From contig JBKBLG010000014.1 in NCBI GenBank assembly GCA_046296295.1, positions 1-64,000 of the forward strand: DNA of 64,000 nucleotides, read 5' to 3'. The DNA comes from UBA10646 sp046296295 (GTDB lineage: Bacteria > Bacteroidota > Bacteroidia > Chitinophagales > Chitinophagaceae). Positions within the stretch are counted from its first letter, which is position 1, and each line of letters opens with the position of its first letter. Both the position numbers and the translations under genes were made by a program. Shown here piece by piece: positions 25,523 to 35,395 of the stretch. Below the pieces are notes generated by a model, which was given only the letters and a program-made list of their open reading frames with translations, was not told the DNA's origin and made no database searches.

Positions 25523-27619
25523 TCAGTTATTTTTTTTGTACTGTACCATGTGCAAAAATTCGGCTTCTGTGAGTATGCTGATGGTATTGATTTTTTTCGC
25601 TTTTTCGAGCTTGCTGCCCGCATCGTCGCCTACGATCAAATAATTCAACTTACTACTAACACTACTCAACAGCTTGCCGCCGTTGGCTTCTACCAATGCT
25701 TCGGCTTCGCTTCGTTTCATTTGCGTAAGCGTACCGGTAAATAAAAATGTTTTGCCTAGTAACTGTCCATCGCCATGTGCTGCAGGCTTTTTGGTATTAG
25801 TAAGTTGCAAGCCTAGAGCTTCGAGTTGTTGTAGCAGCTTAATACTTTCAGGAGCTTGAAAAAACTCATAAATACTTGTAGCTACTTTCGGGCCAATATC
25901 TTCTAATTGCATTAACTGCTCAATGGAGTAGTTTTTAAGTTCGAGTAAGTGTGTTACATGATTGGCAATGGTTTTGGCGGTGGTTTCGCCTACAAAGCGA
26001 ATGCCTAAGCCATACAATAAGCGGTATAGTGGTTGTTGCTTGCTGGCTTCAATAGCTGCTTTGAGGTTGTCGATCGATTTTTTGCCAAAGCCTTCGAGGG
26101 TGCTAATAGCATCGAAGTTTAAGGTGTAGATGCCCGGTATTTGGGTAAGTAGAGCAAGCTCAAATAGCTTACGCACATTGGCTTCGCCAAGGCTACGAAT
26201 ATCCATCGCATCTTTACTCACAAAGTGTATGATACGTTCTACCACCTGTGCCTTACAATCGGGGTTAATACAGCGCCACACTGCCTCGCCTTCGGGTTTG
26301 TGTAATAGGCTATTACATACAGGGCAGTGCTTAGGAAAAACAATTGGTTGTTCGCTACCGTTACGAGCATCGGGTAGGCTTTGCACAATTTGTGGTATTA
26401 CATCGCCGGCACGTTCAATTAAAACACGGTCGCCAATACGGAGGTCTTTTTCTTTGATATAATCTTCGTTATGTATGCTGATGCTGCTTACGGTAACACC
26501 ACCAATGTACACCGGTGCTAGTTTGGCAACAGGGGTAATGGCACCTGTACGGCCCACTTGAAACTCAACACCAAGTAAAGTGGTAGTTGCTTGCCTTGCT
26601 TTGAATTTAAAGGCAATTGCCCAACGCGGATGATGGGATGTCATGCCTAATTTTTCTTGCAGTTGGTGATTGTTCACTTTAATAACCATGCCATCTATTT
26701 CGTAAGGCAGGGTATCGCGTTGTTCCTCAAAAGCAAGTACATGTGCAATAACTGCATCGATGCCTGTTACTACCTGCTTTTCTTGTTGTGGACTGCGAAA
26801 GCCACAGTCCCACAGCATTTGTAAGCTTTCGGCATGTGATTGCGGAGTAAGGTTAGGTTGCTTGGCATTGATGTAGCCTACATTATAGAAGCACGCTTCG
26901 AGATTGCGTTTAGCTACTTCGGCAGGGTTTTTCATCCGAAGGCTGCCACTCGCTGCATTACGCGGGTTGGAAAGTAAGGGTAAGCCAAGTTCAGTTTGTT
27001 TTTGATTAAAAGCTTCAAAGACATCTTTTCGCATAATTACTTCGCCTCTAATCTCAATTTGCTCAATACCATAGTTGCTAAAAGGTGCCGTAAGTGGAAT
27101 ACTTTTAATACACTTGGCATTATTGGTAATATCGTCGCCTTGAACGCCATCGCCACGTGTAGCTGCTCTAACGAGGCGGTCACTTTCGTAAATGAGACTA
27201 ATACTGGCACCATCGAACTTGGGTTCAATGCAGTAAGTAATAGCTTCAGTGCCTGCTACTTCGCGGTTTTTACGATCCCAATCGCGGAGGTCTTCGGCGT
27301 TGTAACTATTTTCTAAGCTAAGCATGGGTACCAAATGTTGTACGGTTGCAAAGCCTTCGTTTAAATCACTGCCAACACGCTGCGTAGGACTATCCGGCGT
27401 AATCGCTTCTGGGTGTTGTTGTTCTAAACGAACCAATTGTTGATACAGCTGATCATATTCGGTGTCGCTGATTAATGGTTGGTGTAGTACATAATATCTG
27501 TGTTCGTGAAAGCGTAACACTTGTTGAAGTGTTGTTATGTCATTAATGTCTATTGTTAAACGTTGAAGAAATTCTTGTGTTTTTTGCAGCACTTCGGCTT
27601 TGTTGAGTGTCGTATTCAT
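25523..27619 (-). CDS. ligA: NAD-dependent DNA ligase
   Basis: The 698-residue ligase has all domains: the Ia segment (FHEHRYYVL), the adenylation domain with catalytic Lys134 in EPKFDGAS, and the OB fold. A Cys4 zinc finger follows (Cys432, Cys435, Cys450, Cys455), then helix-hairpin-helix repeats and a C-terminal BRCT domain (KTFLFTGTLTQMKRSEAEAL). The motif at the lysine reads KFDGA instead of the common KIDG or KVDG. LigA is essential for joining Okazaki fragments. Its long upstream spacer is shared, divergently, with the amylase-like gene. Confidence 0.98.
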   Translation of the reverse strand: MNTTLNKAEVLQKTQEFLQRLTIDINDITTLQQVLRFHEHRYYVLHQPLISDTEYDQLYQQLVRLEQQHPEAITPDSPTQRVGSDLNEGFATVQHLVPMLSLENSYNAEDLRDWDRKNREVAGTEAITYCIEPKFDGASISLIYESDRLVRAATRGDGVQGDDITNNAKCIKSIPLTAPFSNYGIEQIEIRGEVIMRKDVFEAFNQKQTELGLPLLSNPRNAASGSLRMKNPAEVAKRNLEACFYNVGYINAKQPNLTPQSHAESLQMLWDCGFRSPQQEKQVVTGIDAVIAHVLAFEEQRDTLPYEIDGMVIKVNNHQLQEKLGMTSHHPRWAIAFKFKARQATTTLLGVEFQVGRTGAITPVAKLAPVYIGGVTVSSISIHNEDYIKEKDLRIGDRVLIERAGDVIPQIVQSLPDARNGSEQPIVFPKHCPVCNSLLHKPEGEAVWRCINPDCKAQVVERIIHFVSKDAMDIRSLGEANVRKLFELALLTQIPGIYTLNFDAISTLEGFGKKSIDNLKAAIEASKQQPLYRLLYGLGIRFVGETTAKTIANHVTHLLELKNYSIEQLMQLEDIGPKVATSIYEFFQAPESIKLLQQLEALGLQLTNTKKPAAHGDGQLLGKTFLFTGTLTQMKRSEAEALVEANGGKLLSSVSSKLNYLIVGDDAGSKLEKAKKINTISILTEAEFLHMVQYKKNN

Positions 27620-27780
27620 AGTTCAAAGTTGCATCTTGACAGAATTGCTCCATACACCTTGGAATATTTTATATGGAAATAAGGTATATGGATTAAAAAA
27701 AGATTAAAAAATTTTGATGCTGCCTTTCATTTGAAAAAATGTAAAGGTTTTTTTAAATTTTTTTTGGGATTGCGTATTTT

Positions 27781-27802
27781 TTACACACATTTGTATGTGT
27801 AA
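27781..27802. promoter_or_regulatory. Palindromic operator candidate upstream of the GH13 gene
   Basis: TTACACA (27781-27787) and TGTGTAA (27796-27802) are perfect inverted 7-base arms eight bases apart, 40 bases before the GH13 start. It could bind a sugar-sensing regulator. Another palindrome of different sequence lies before the Nudix regulator gene. Confidence 0.5.
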
Positions 27803-27841
27803 TTAATACACATTTTCGAGAAAACAAACGATTGCCAACAA

Positions 27842-30763
27842 ATGAAGCGAATTGTACTTCTTTGTTTCTTGCTGTATGGTGTGCGAGCCTATAGCCAGTT
27901 GCTCAACTGGTCGCCAGCATTTATTCAAGAAACAAGTACCAGCGTAGAAATCAATGCCGATGCAACTAAGGGCAATCGTGGATTATTAAATTACACGCCG
28001 CCTACAGATGTATATGTGCATATTGGCGTTATAACCAGTTTAAGTACTTCTGCTTCAGATTGGCGTTACACTAGGTTCACTTGGGGTACTACGTTGGGTG
28101 CTGCCAATGCTACGTTTCAGGGTAATAATATCTGGCGTTACACGATTACCGGTGGTTTAAGAACTTTCTTCAATATCACTAACCCAAATGAACGCATTTT
28201 GCGTATTGCTATTTTGTTTAGAAGTGGTAATGGTAGTAGGGTGCTAAGAAATGCAGACGGTAGTGATATGTATATTCCTGTGTACGATAATGGTTTTTAT
28301 GCCCGTATTAATACGCCGGCTCGTCAGCCCATGTTTGCACCACAATTAGAAACGGTAAGCAGAAACCTGGGAGATCCATTGAGTATTCAAGCTTTTAGTA
28401 GCGCCAATAGCAACTTGCGTTTGCTGTACAATGGTGCTCAAATTGCTACAGCCAACAATACAAATACCATTAGTGCCAACACTAATATTAGCAGTTATGG
28501 TGATCAAACTATTGTGGTAGAGGCGAACAACGGAACTACTGTTGCTACCGATACTATTAAATTTTTAGTACCTCCTACTGTGAATGTTGCGCCTGTGCCA
28601 ATTGGTTTAAAAGATGGCGTTAACTACGAACCCGGCGATACATCTGTAACATTGGTAATATATGCTCCAAGAAAAACCAGAATAGCTGTGTTAGGCGATT
28701 TCAATAACTGGCAAGAAACCGTGCAGCATCAAATGAATAGAACGCCTGATACTTCTAGATTTTGGTTACGCATTACGGGGTTAACCCCAGGTGTTGAATA
28801 TGCATATCAATATTTAATTGATGGAACCCTTCGTTTAGCAGATTATAACACCGAAAAAATACTTGATCCTAATAACGATCAGTTTATACCTACCACTACT
28901 TATCCTAACTTGAAACCTTACCCTACAGGCCAAACTACTGGTATAGTAAGTGTGTTTCAAACTGCTAAGCCTGCTTATAACTGGCAGGTTACTAATTTCA
29001 ACCGACCTGATAAGCGGAACTTGGTGATATATGAGTTGTTGTTAAGAGATTTTATAGCAGCTCGCAATTACAGAACTTTAAGAGATAGTATCCCTTATTT
29101 CAAGCGGTTAGGTGTGAATGCTATACAGTTGATGCCTATCAACGAGTTTGAGAATAACGAAAGCTGGGGTTATAACGGTACTTTCTTTTTTGCTCCTGAC
29201 AAGTATTATGGTACCGATAACGATTTAAAAGCATTTATTGATGCTTGCCATCAAAACGGCATTGCTGTTATTCTAGATATTGCATTGAATCATCAATTTG
29301 GTCAGAGCCCAATGGTGCAGATGTACTGGGATGGCGTGAATAACCGTCCGGCGGCTGATAATCCATGGTTTAATCCTGTTGCGAAGCATGCTTTCAACGT
29401 TGGTTTCGATATGAACCATGAAAGTCCGGCAACAAAAGAATTTACCGAAAGGGTCATTGACTTCTGGTTGAAAGAGTACAAAATTGATGGCTTCCGTTGG
29501 GATTTAAGTAAGGGTTTCACACAACGCCAGACCTGCGATAACAGCGGTGGTAATTGCGATGTAGGTACTTGGGGCAGTTACGATGCAAGTCGTGTAGCGA
29601 TTTGGCAGAATTATTATAACCGTATGCAGCAAGCATCGAATGGTAGCTATTGTATTTTAGAACATTTTGCTGAGAACAGCGAAGAAATTGATTTGAGTAA
29701 TCGTGGTATGTTGTTGTGGGGCAATGCAAACTACAACTTTAGAGAAGCTACTATGGGCTGGGTAGCCAATAGCAACCTTAGCAGCATGTTACACAATGCA
29801 CGTGGTTGGAGTAACCCACACCTTGTTGGGTACATGGAAAGCCATGATGAAGAACGCATGATGTATAGCAATATCAATTTCGCCAACTTAAGTAACCTTA
29901 ATTATAATACCCGTAGCTTACCAATTGCCCTGCAACGTAGCGCTATGGCTACCGCATTTTGGGCAGTAGCGCCGGGGCCAAAAATGTTATGGCAATTTGG
30001 TGAAATGGGTTATGACTATTCTATCAACTGGTGTACCAACAATACGGTGAACACAAGTTGCCGTACGGGTAACAAGCCACCACGTTGGGATTACTTGAGC
30101 AACCCCGACCGCTTAGCTTTATTCAATACTTACAGCAGCTTATTACGCTTACGACAAATACCTGCATACAGAAATACATTTACTAGTGGAACTATTGCAT
30201 CATCACTGTTCGATCCTGCCAAGTGGCTGTCGGTGTCTGGAGATAGTTTAAAAATTGTTGTGATTGGCAACTTTGATGTGAATCAACAAAATGTGTTGGT
30301 GAATTTTCCTGAGCCGGGTATTTATTACAGCCCGTTGAATAATAACGATAGTATTATTGTAACCAATACAGGGGTGAATTTCAGCCTAGCACCCGGTAAG
30401 TTTTTTGTATACACAAAAGCCAGAGAAAACACCAATACTGTGCTAACCTTACCTACGGCCGGTGCTAATGTGAACAATCCGTTCTTTCAACCGGTAAAAG
30501 CTGCATTAGCTGTATATCCGAATCCGAGTAAGGCAAGTAATACTACCATAGTATACGATGTTCCGAAAGCTGGTAATATTATCATTGATGTTTATAATAC
30601 GAATGGCATGTTAATGGGCAATTTATATAAAGGCTACAGTGCTAAAGGCCGTTACACCAAAGCGCTGGGTGAAAAGCTGGCTCATTTACCGCAAGGTATT
30701 TATATCGTCAGAATGATTTGTGATGGTGTGGCAGTAACAAAAACCATACATATTACACCTTAG
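27842..30763 (+). CDS. Secreted GH13 alpha-amylase family enzyme with T9SS tail
   Basis: The 973-residue protein has a signal peptide (KRIVLLCFLLYGVRAYSQ), N-terminal beta-sandwich domains, and a CBM48-like module (IAVLGDFNNWQ). The GH13 barrel has Asp554 as nucleophile in GFRWDLSKG, Glu607 in ILEHFAE and Asp669 in ESHDEER. At the end, from about residue 890, is a type IX sorting domain (VYPNPSKASNTTIVYD and KTIHITP). It should be exported and attached to or released from the cell surface, where it cuts alpha-glucans such as starch or glycogen. It opens a Sus locus: susC lies 148 bases downstream. Confidence 0.93.
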   Translation: MKRIVLLCFLLYGVRAYSQLLNWSPAFIQETSTSVEINADATKGNRGLLNYTPPTDVYVHIGVITSLSTSASDWRYTRFTWGTTLGAANATFQGNNIWRYTITGGLRTFFNITNPNERILRIAILFRSGNGSRVLRNADGSDMYIPVYDNGFYARINTPARQPMFAPQLETVSRNLGDPLSIQAFSSANSNLRLLYNGAQIATANNTNTISANTNISSYGDQTIVVEANNGTTVATDTIKFLVPPTVNVAPVPIGLKDGVNYEPGDTSVTLVIYAPRKTRIAVLGDFNNWQETVQHQMNRTPDTSRFWLRITGLTPGVEYAYQYLIDGTLRLADYNTEKILDPNNDQFIPTTTYPNLKPYPTGQTTGIVSVFQTAKPAYNWQVTNFNRPDKRNLVIYELLLRDFIAARNYRTLRDSIPYFKRLGVNAIQLMPINEFENNESWGYNGTFFFAPDKYYGTDNDLKAFIDACHQNGIAVILDIALNHQFGQSPMVQMYWDGVNNRPAADNPWFNPVAKHAFNVGFDMNHESPATKEFTERVIDFWLKEYKIDGFRWDLSKGFTQRQTCDNSGGNCDVGTWGSYDASRVAIWQNYYNRMQQASNGSYCILEHFAENSEEIDLSNRGMLLWGNANYNFREATMGWVANSNLSSMLHNARGWSNPHLVGYMESHDEERMMYSNINFANLSNLNYNTRSLPIALQRSAMATAFWAVAPGPKMLWQFGEMGYDYSINWCTNNTVNTSCRTGNKPPRWDYLSNPDRLALFNTYSSLLRLRQIPAYRNTFTSGTIASSLFDPAKWLSVSGDSLKIVVIGNFDVNQQNVLVNFPEPGIYYSPLNNNDSIIVTNTGVNFSLAPGKFFVYTKARENTNTVLTLPTAGANVNNPFFQPVKAALAVYPNPSKASNTTIVYDVPKAGNIIIDVYNTNGMLMGNLYKGYSAKGRYTKALGEKLAHLPQGIYIVRMICDGVAVTKTIHITP

Positions 30764-30911
30764 TTAATGATTAAAATCAGTGCAAGCCTATGTTACATAT
30801 CAGATAATTAATTAACAGAAAAAAATTCTTTTACAAGCCATATTAAGCCCTATGCGGTGAATGGTGAATACTCAAAAATTTCTCTTACTACAACTTAGAA
30901 AACAAACAGTT

Positions 30912-33872
30912 ATGCGATTGAAACATCTGCTACAGCTATTGATGGTGCCTTTGATGCTCTTTGGTACGTTGATAGTGAATGCACAAGGAAAAAGTGTATC
31001 GGGTAAAGTTACCGATGCGAAGGATGGTAGTCCGTTGGCAGGAGTTAGTGTAATGGTAAAAGGTTCACGTAGCGGTACAGCTACAGGTGCCGATGGTACT
31101 TTTACCCTTACGGTAAATGCTAACGCAACTACCTTGGTATTTTCATCTATTGGTTATACTGCGAAAGAAGTTGCTATTACTGACGGTGCTATGAATGTTT
31201 CGTTAGAAGCAAATGCAACACAGTTAAGCGATGTAGTAGTAGTAGGTTATGGTACTTCAAGAAGAAAAGATGTAACAGGTGCTGTTGCAAGAATTTCGGA
31301 GAAAGACTTTAACCAAGGTGCGGTAACCAATCCATTACAACAAATTGCTGGCCGTGCTGCTGGTGTTAACATTACCGTGGTAGGTAACGAACCTGGTGTT
31401 GCTCCGAATATTCGTGTTCGTGGTATCACTTCATTAATTGGTGGTAGCGATCCGCTAGTGGTTGTTGATGGTATTCAGGGTGGCTTAGATTTATTACAAC
31501 AAATTCCACCATCTGAAATTGAAAGCTTCGACATCTTAAAAGATGCCTCAGCTACTGCAATTTATGGTAGCCGTGGTGCTGCGGGTGTTGTATTAGTAAC
31601 AACTAAAAAAGGTAAAGCAGGTAAGTCGTTTGTAGAATACAACGGTACTGTTGCTTTTGAAGCTGTTGCCAAGCAATACGAAGTATTGAATGCCGCCGAG
31701 TGGAGAGCTGAAGCTACTAAGCGTGGTATTGCTGCCTCTGCCGATTATGGTGGTAATACAGATTGGTTTAAAGAGTTAACCCGCAACGGTTTAACACATA
31801 CCCACAACCTTGCTTTTGGTGGTGGTACTTCTAGCTTAACATATCGTGCAAGTGTTACTGCTATCAACCAAACAGGTATTGTGTTGAATAGTGGTTACAA
31901 AAATTATATTGCTCGTTTTCAGGCTACACAAAAAGCTTTGGATAACAAGTTGACATTAACCATGAATGCCAGCACAAACGTTGAGCAGAATGAGTGGAAT
32001 GGTCCTGGTGTTATTCAAGCTTCTTACACTCGTCGTCCAACAGATCCTATTTACAATGTTGATGGTTCTTATTTCATTGATCCATTGAGTTTTGGTTATA
32101 CTAACCCTTATGCACGTGCCAAAGAAATTATTGATGGTCGTGAGCGTAATGGTTTGTTTGCCAGCTTAAGAGCCGATTTAGAAATCATCAAAGGTTTAAA
32201 CTTAGCATGGTTTGGTAGCTGGAGAAAAAATAGCGATTTCAGCGGTTACTACGCTGGTAGAGCAACAACTATTGAAGATGCTCGTAACCAAAAGGGCATT
32301 GCTTCTAAAAACACAAATCAAAGTAATGAAAAGTTAACTAACCTTAGCTTGATATACCGTAAGAGTGTTGGCCGTCATAGTTTTGATGTTACCGGTGTAT
32401 ATGAGTGGCAGCAAGGCGTGTACGATGGTTTCTCCGCACAAGGTCGAGGTTTTGTAAATGATTTCAATAGCTTTAATGCATTGCAAAGTTCTGATTTCTC
32501 GAGTGCTCGTCCCGGTGATGTAAGCAGTTACAAGAGCGACCAAACATTGGTTTCATTTTTAGGTCGTGTCAACTATGCTTTTGCCAATCGTTATAATGCT
32601 ACTTTAAGTTTCCGTCGCGATGGTAGCTCTAAGTTTGGGGCGAACAATAAGTGGGCCAACTTCCCAAGTGCTTCAATAGCTTGGAAAATTAGTGAAGAAG
32701 ATTTCTTAAAAGGTAACAAGTATATCAACGACTTAAAGCTTCGTGCAGGTTTTGGTATCACAGGTAACCAACAAGGTTTAGGCCCATTAAACTCAGTACG
32801 TTTAGTTGGTCCTGCTGGTACAACTTTCTTTGGTGGTGCCGTAATTCCTAACTATGCTATTACACAGAACGCTAACCCAGACTTACGTTGGGAAACACGT
32901 CAGATGTTCAACGTTGGTTTAGATTTTGCTATTCTTAACAATCGTTTAAGCGGTACTATTGAATATTTTAATGGTGATACGAAAGATTTACTGTTTGGTT
33001 ATGGTGTACCAACTCCTCCATTCCCTTACAACAGCATCTTAGCAAACGTTGGTACTATCAATAACCAAGGTATTGAGCTTAGCTTAAACTATAAGGCTTA
33101 CTCTAGCCGCGATTGGGATGTAGTATTAGCTGGTAACTTCACTGCTAACAGAACAAAAGTTAAAAGTTTAAGTGGTCAGTTGAATGGTGTTGATTTAAAG
33201 AGTGATACAGTACGTTGGGGTAATGGTGGTACTACAGGTGTTGCCAGCACTAACGATGGTATCAGTTATTTAATTACTGGTCAGCCTTTAGGTTCATTCT
33301 TCTTATTCAAGAATGCTGGTGTTGATGCTTATGGCAACCAAATTATCACTGATATCAATAAGAATGGCAATATTGATCAAGGCGACTTAAGTGGCGACCG
33401 TTATATTGCTGGTCAAGTATTACCTAAATTCACTTATGCTTTTACGCCAACAGTTCGATATAAAGATTTAGACGTAGCATTTGTATTCCGCGGTGCTGGT
33501 GGTCATCATATCTACAATGCCCGTCGTGCACAGTTGAGTGCTTTGGGTAACTTAGGTCAAACCAATGTATTAAAGACTGCGCCTGGTATCGGTATCAACA
33601 ATGTTGAGTATGCTTCAGATCTTTGGTTAGAGAAAGGCGACTTCTTCCGTTTAGATAACTTAACTGCTGGTTACCGCTTTAAAACAGGCAGCATCAAGTA
33701 TGTAGAAAGCATGCGTTTGTCGTTAACTGCTACAAACTTATTTGTAATCAGCGGTTATGAAGGTATGGATCCTGAATTGCGTCAAGATGGTGGTGCTGGT
33801 ACAGGTATCGATTTTGGTATCTTTCCACGTACACGCACGATTGCTTTAGGATTACAAGTTAACTTTAAATAA
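30912..33872 (+). CDS. SusC/RagA TonB-linked outer-membrane transporter 1
   Basis: The 986-residue protein has a signal peptide (LLQLLMVPLMLFGTLIVNAQ), a carboxypeptidase-regulatory-like domain (VSGKVTDAKDGSPLAGVSVM), and a plug with DPLVVVDG and SFDILKDASATAIYGSRGAA. A 22-strand beta barrel ends in aromatic residues. It imports oligosaccharides with the SusD lid. The start at 30912 is used because the signal peptide begins there. It belongs to the GH13-susC-susD-susE run. An exact 14-mer repeat falls inside the N-terminal domain and is read as TLTVNA. Confidence 0.96.
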   Translation: MRLKHLLQLLMVPLMLFGTLIVNAQGKSVSGKVTDAKDGSPLAGVSVMVKGSRSGTATGADGTFTLTVNANATTLVFSSIGYTAKEVAITDGAMNVSLEANATQLSDVVVVGYGTSRRKDVTGAVARISEKDFNQGAVTNPLQQIAGRAAGVNITVVGNEPGVAPNIRVRGITSLIGGSDPLVVVDGIQGGLDLLQQIPPSEIESFDILKDASATAIYGSRGAAGVVLVTTKKGKAGKSFVEYNGTVAFEAVAKQYEVLNAAEWRAEATKRGIAASADYGGNTDWFKELTRNGLTHTHNLAFGGGTSSLTYRASVTAINQTGIVLNSGYKNYIARFQATQKALDNKLTLTMNASTNVEQNEWNGPGVIQASYTRRPTDPIYNVDGSYFIDPLSFGYTNPYARAKEIIDGRERNGLFASLRADLEIIKGLNLAWFGSWRKNSDFSGYYAGRATTIEDARNQKGIASKNTNQSNEKLTNLSLIYRKSVGRHSFDVTGVYEWQQGVYDGFSAQGRGFVNDFNSFNALQSSDFSSARPGDVSSYKSDQTLVSFLGRVNYAFANRYNATLSFRRDGSSKFGANNKWANFPSASIAWKISEEDFLKGNKYINDLKLRAGFGITGNQQGLGPLNSVRLVGPAGTTFFGGAVIPNYAITQNANPDLRWETRQMFNVGLDFAILNNRLSGTIEYFNGDTKDLLFGYGVPTPPFPYNSILANVGTINNQGIELSLNYKAYSSRDWDVVLAGNFTANRTKVKSLSGQLNGVDLKSDTVRWGNGGTTGVASTNDGISYLITGQPLGSFFLFKNAGVDAYGNQIITDINKNGNIDQGDLSGDRYIAGQVLPKFTYAFTPTVRYKDLDVAFVFRGAGGHHIYNARRAQLSALGNLGQTNVLKTAPGIGINNVEYASDLWLEKGDFFRLDNLTAGYRFKTGSIKYVESMRLSLTATNLFVISGYEGMDPELRQDGGAGTGIDFGIFPRTRTIALGLQVNFK

Positions 33873-33897
33873 TTAAACTACTTAAAGGCTTAGATAT

Positions 33898-35358
33898 ATG
33901 AAAAAGATATTGTTGAGCTTAGCCGTTTTAAGTGCAGCTACTATTGGTTGTACAAAACTAGATGAGGGTCTTTACGACCGTCAGGTGGCTGATCAGTTCT
34001 ATGCAACGCCAGAGGGCGTGAATGCTGCATTAGCCGATATTTATAATGAAATCAGAGGCGACTGGGGGGGTAAAGGTTATGCCGGTGCCGACCGTGGCTG
34101 GTTCGATTTGAACGAAACATGTACAGATGAACTTATGCTACCAACACGTAGTGATGGAGCATGGGCCGATAACGGTATCTGGCGTCAAATGTATTTGCAT
34201 CAATGGACTAGCAGTCAAGAGTTCATGAACAATACATGGAACTGGTTGTATAGAACCATTTACAAGTGTAACCTTGCGGTAGATTTATTAACGAAGGCAA
34301 ACGCACCTGAAGCTGCTATTGCAGAAGCAAAAGTATTGAGAGCTTTCTACTATTGGATGTTGATGGATGGATGGGGAAATATTCCTTTCTATACAGATAT
34401 CAACGTAACTGTAGATAGAGTTCCTCAAGCTTCAAGAGCTACTGTTTACAACTTCATTGAAACAGAACTTAAAGCTAATGTAGATAAGCTTGCTACTACA
34501 AAAGGTGGAAGTTATTATGGTCGCTTTAACAAGTGGGCAGGATACGCTTTCTTAGCTAAGTTGTATTTGAATGCTGGCGTATACACCGGAACACCAAAAT
34601 GGGCTGAAGCGCAAGCTGCTACCGATGTTATTATTAACCAAGGTGGTTTCTCACTAGTGAATAACTACTTAAGTTTATTTGGAGATCGTTGCCCAGATCA
34701 AGAAGTGATATTGGCCATCTTTATCGATGCTAACCAAGCTCCTCGTAACATCATCGGTATTAGAAGTTTGGCTGGTCCTCACGGAAATGCATTGTTTGGT
34801 ATCAGTACATGGAATGGTGCTACTGCACACCAAGACTTCATCAACAAATATGAAAACGGTGATGCTCGCAAAGCACAGTGGTTAATTGGTGCTCAGCCTG
34901 GTGGTATAACCTATGATGTGAACATCTCTTCTTTAACAAGTGCGGGTATTTATGAAGGTGCAAGAAGTGCGAAGTTCTTACCTGCATTACCTCTTGCTGG
35001 TAACAGCAGTGCCTCTAACGATTTTCCAATATTCCGTTATGCCGACGTATTGTTAATGAAGGCGGAGTGTCTTGTTCGAACTGGTAATGCTGCTGCAGCC
35101 AAAGCATTGGTTGATCAAATCAGAAGCAGAGCAGGATTGCCAGCTAGTGGAACAAACCCAACATTAAATGATATTTTTGATGAGCGTGGACGTGAGCTTT
35201 GCTGGGAAGGGCATCGCCGTCAGGATATGATTCGTTTTGATCGATTCACTGCTGCTCACGACTTTAAGCCTGTAAGCGATAACAAATACAAGTTATTCCC
35301 AATTCCGGCTCCTGCATTTATTACAAACAAAAGCTTGGTGCAAAATCCCGGCTACTAA
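33898..35358 (+). CDS. SusD/RagB glycan-binding lipoprotein 1
   Basis: The 486-residue lipoprotein (AATIGCTKLDEG with lipobox Cys) has the SusD fold, with TPR-like helices at the N-terminal side and the RagB/SusD C-terminal signature ERGRELCWEGHRRQDMIRFD. It forms the hinged lid of the transporter encoded 25 bases upstream. The binding surface determines the glycan; alpha-glucan is inferred from the GH13 neighbour. Confidence 0.95.
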   Translation: MKKILLSLAVLSAATIGCTKLDEGLYDRQVADQFYATPEGVNAALADIYNEIRGDWGGKGYAGADRGWFDLNETCTDELMLPTRSDGAWADNGIWRQMYLHQWTSSQEFMNNTWNWLYRTIYKCNLAVDLLTKANAPEAAIAEAKVLRAFYYWMLMDGWGNIPFYTDINVTVDRVPQASRATVYNFIETELKANVDKLATTKGGSYYGRFNKWAGYAFLAKLYLNAGVYTGTPKWAEAQAATDVIINQGGFSLVNNYLSLFGDRCPDQEVILAIFIDANQAPRNIIGIRSLAGPHGNALFGISTWNGATAHQDFINKYENGDARKAQWLIGAQPGGITYDVNISSLTSAGIYEGARSAKFLPALPLAGNSSASNDFPIFRYADVLLMKAECLVRTGNAAAAKALVDQIRSRAGLPASGTNPTLNDIFDERGRELCWEGHRRQDMIRFDRFTAAHDFKPVSDNKYKLFPIPAPAFITNKSLVQNPGY

Positions 35359-35395
35359 TTTTATCCAACTTAATTAACAACAAAGCATTACGACT

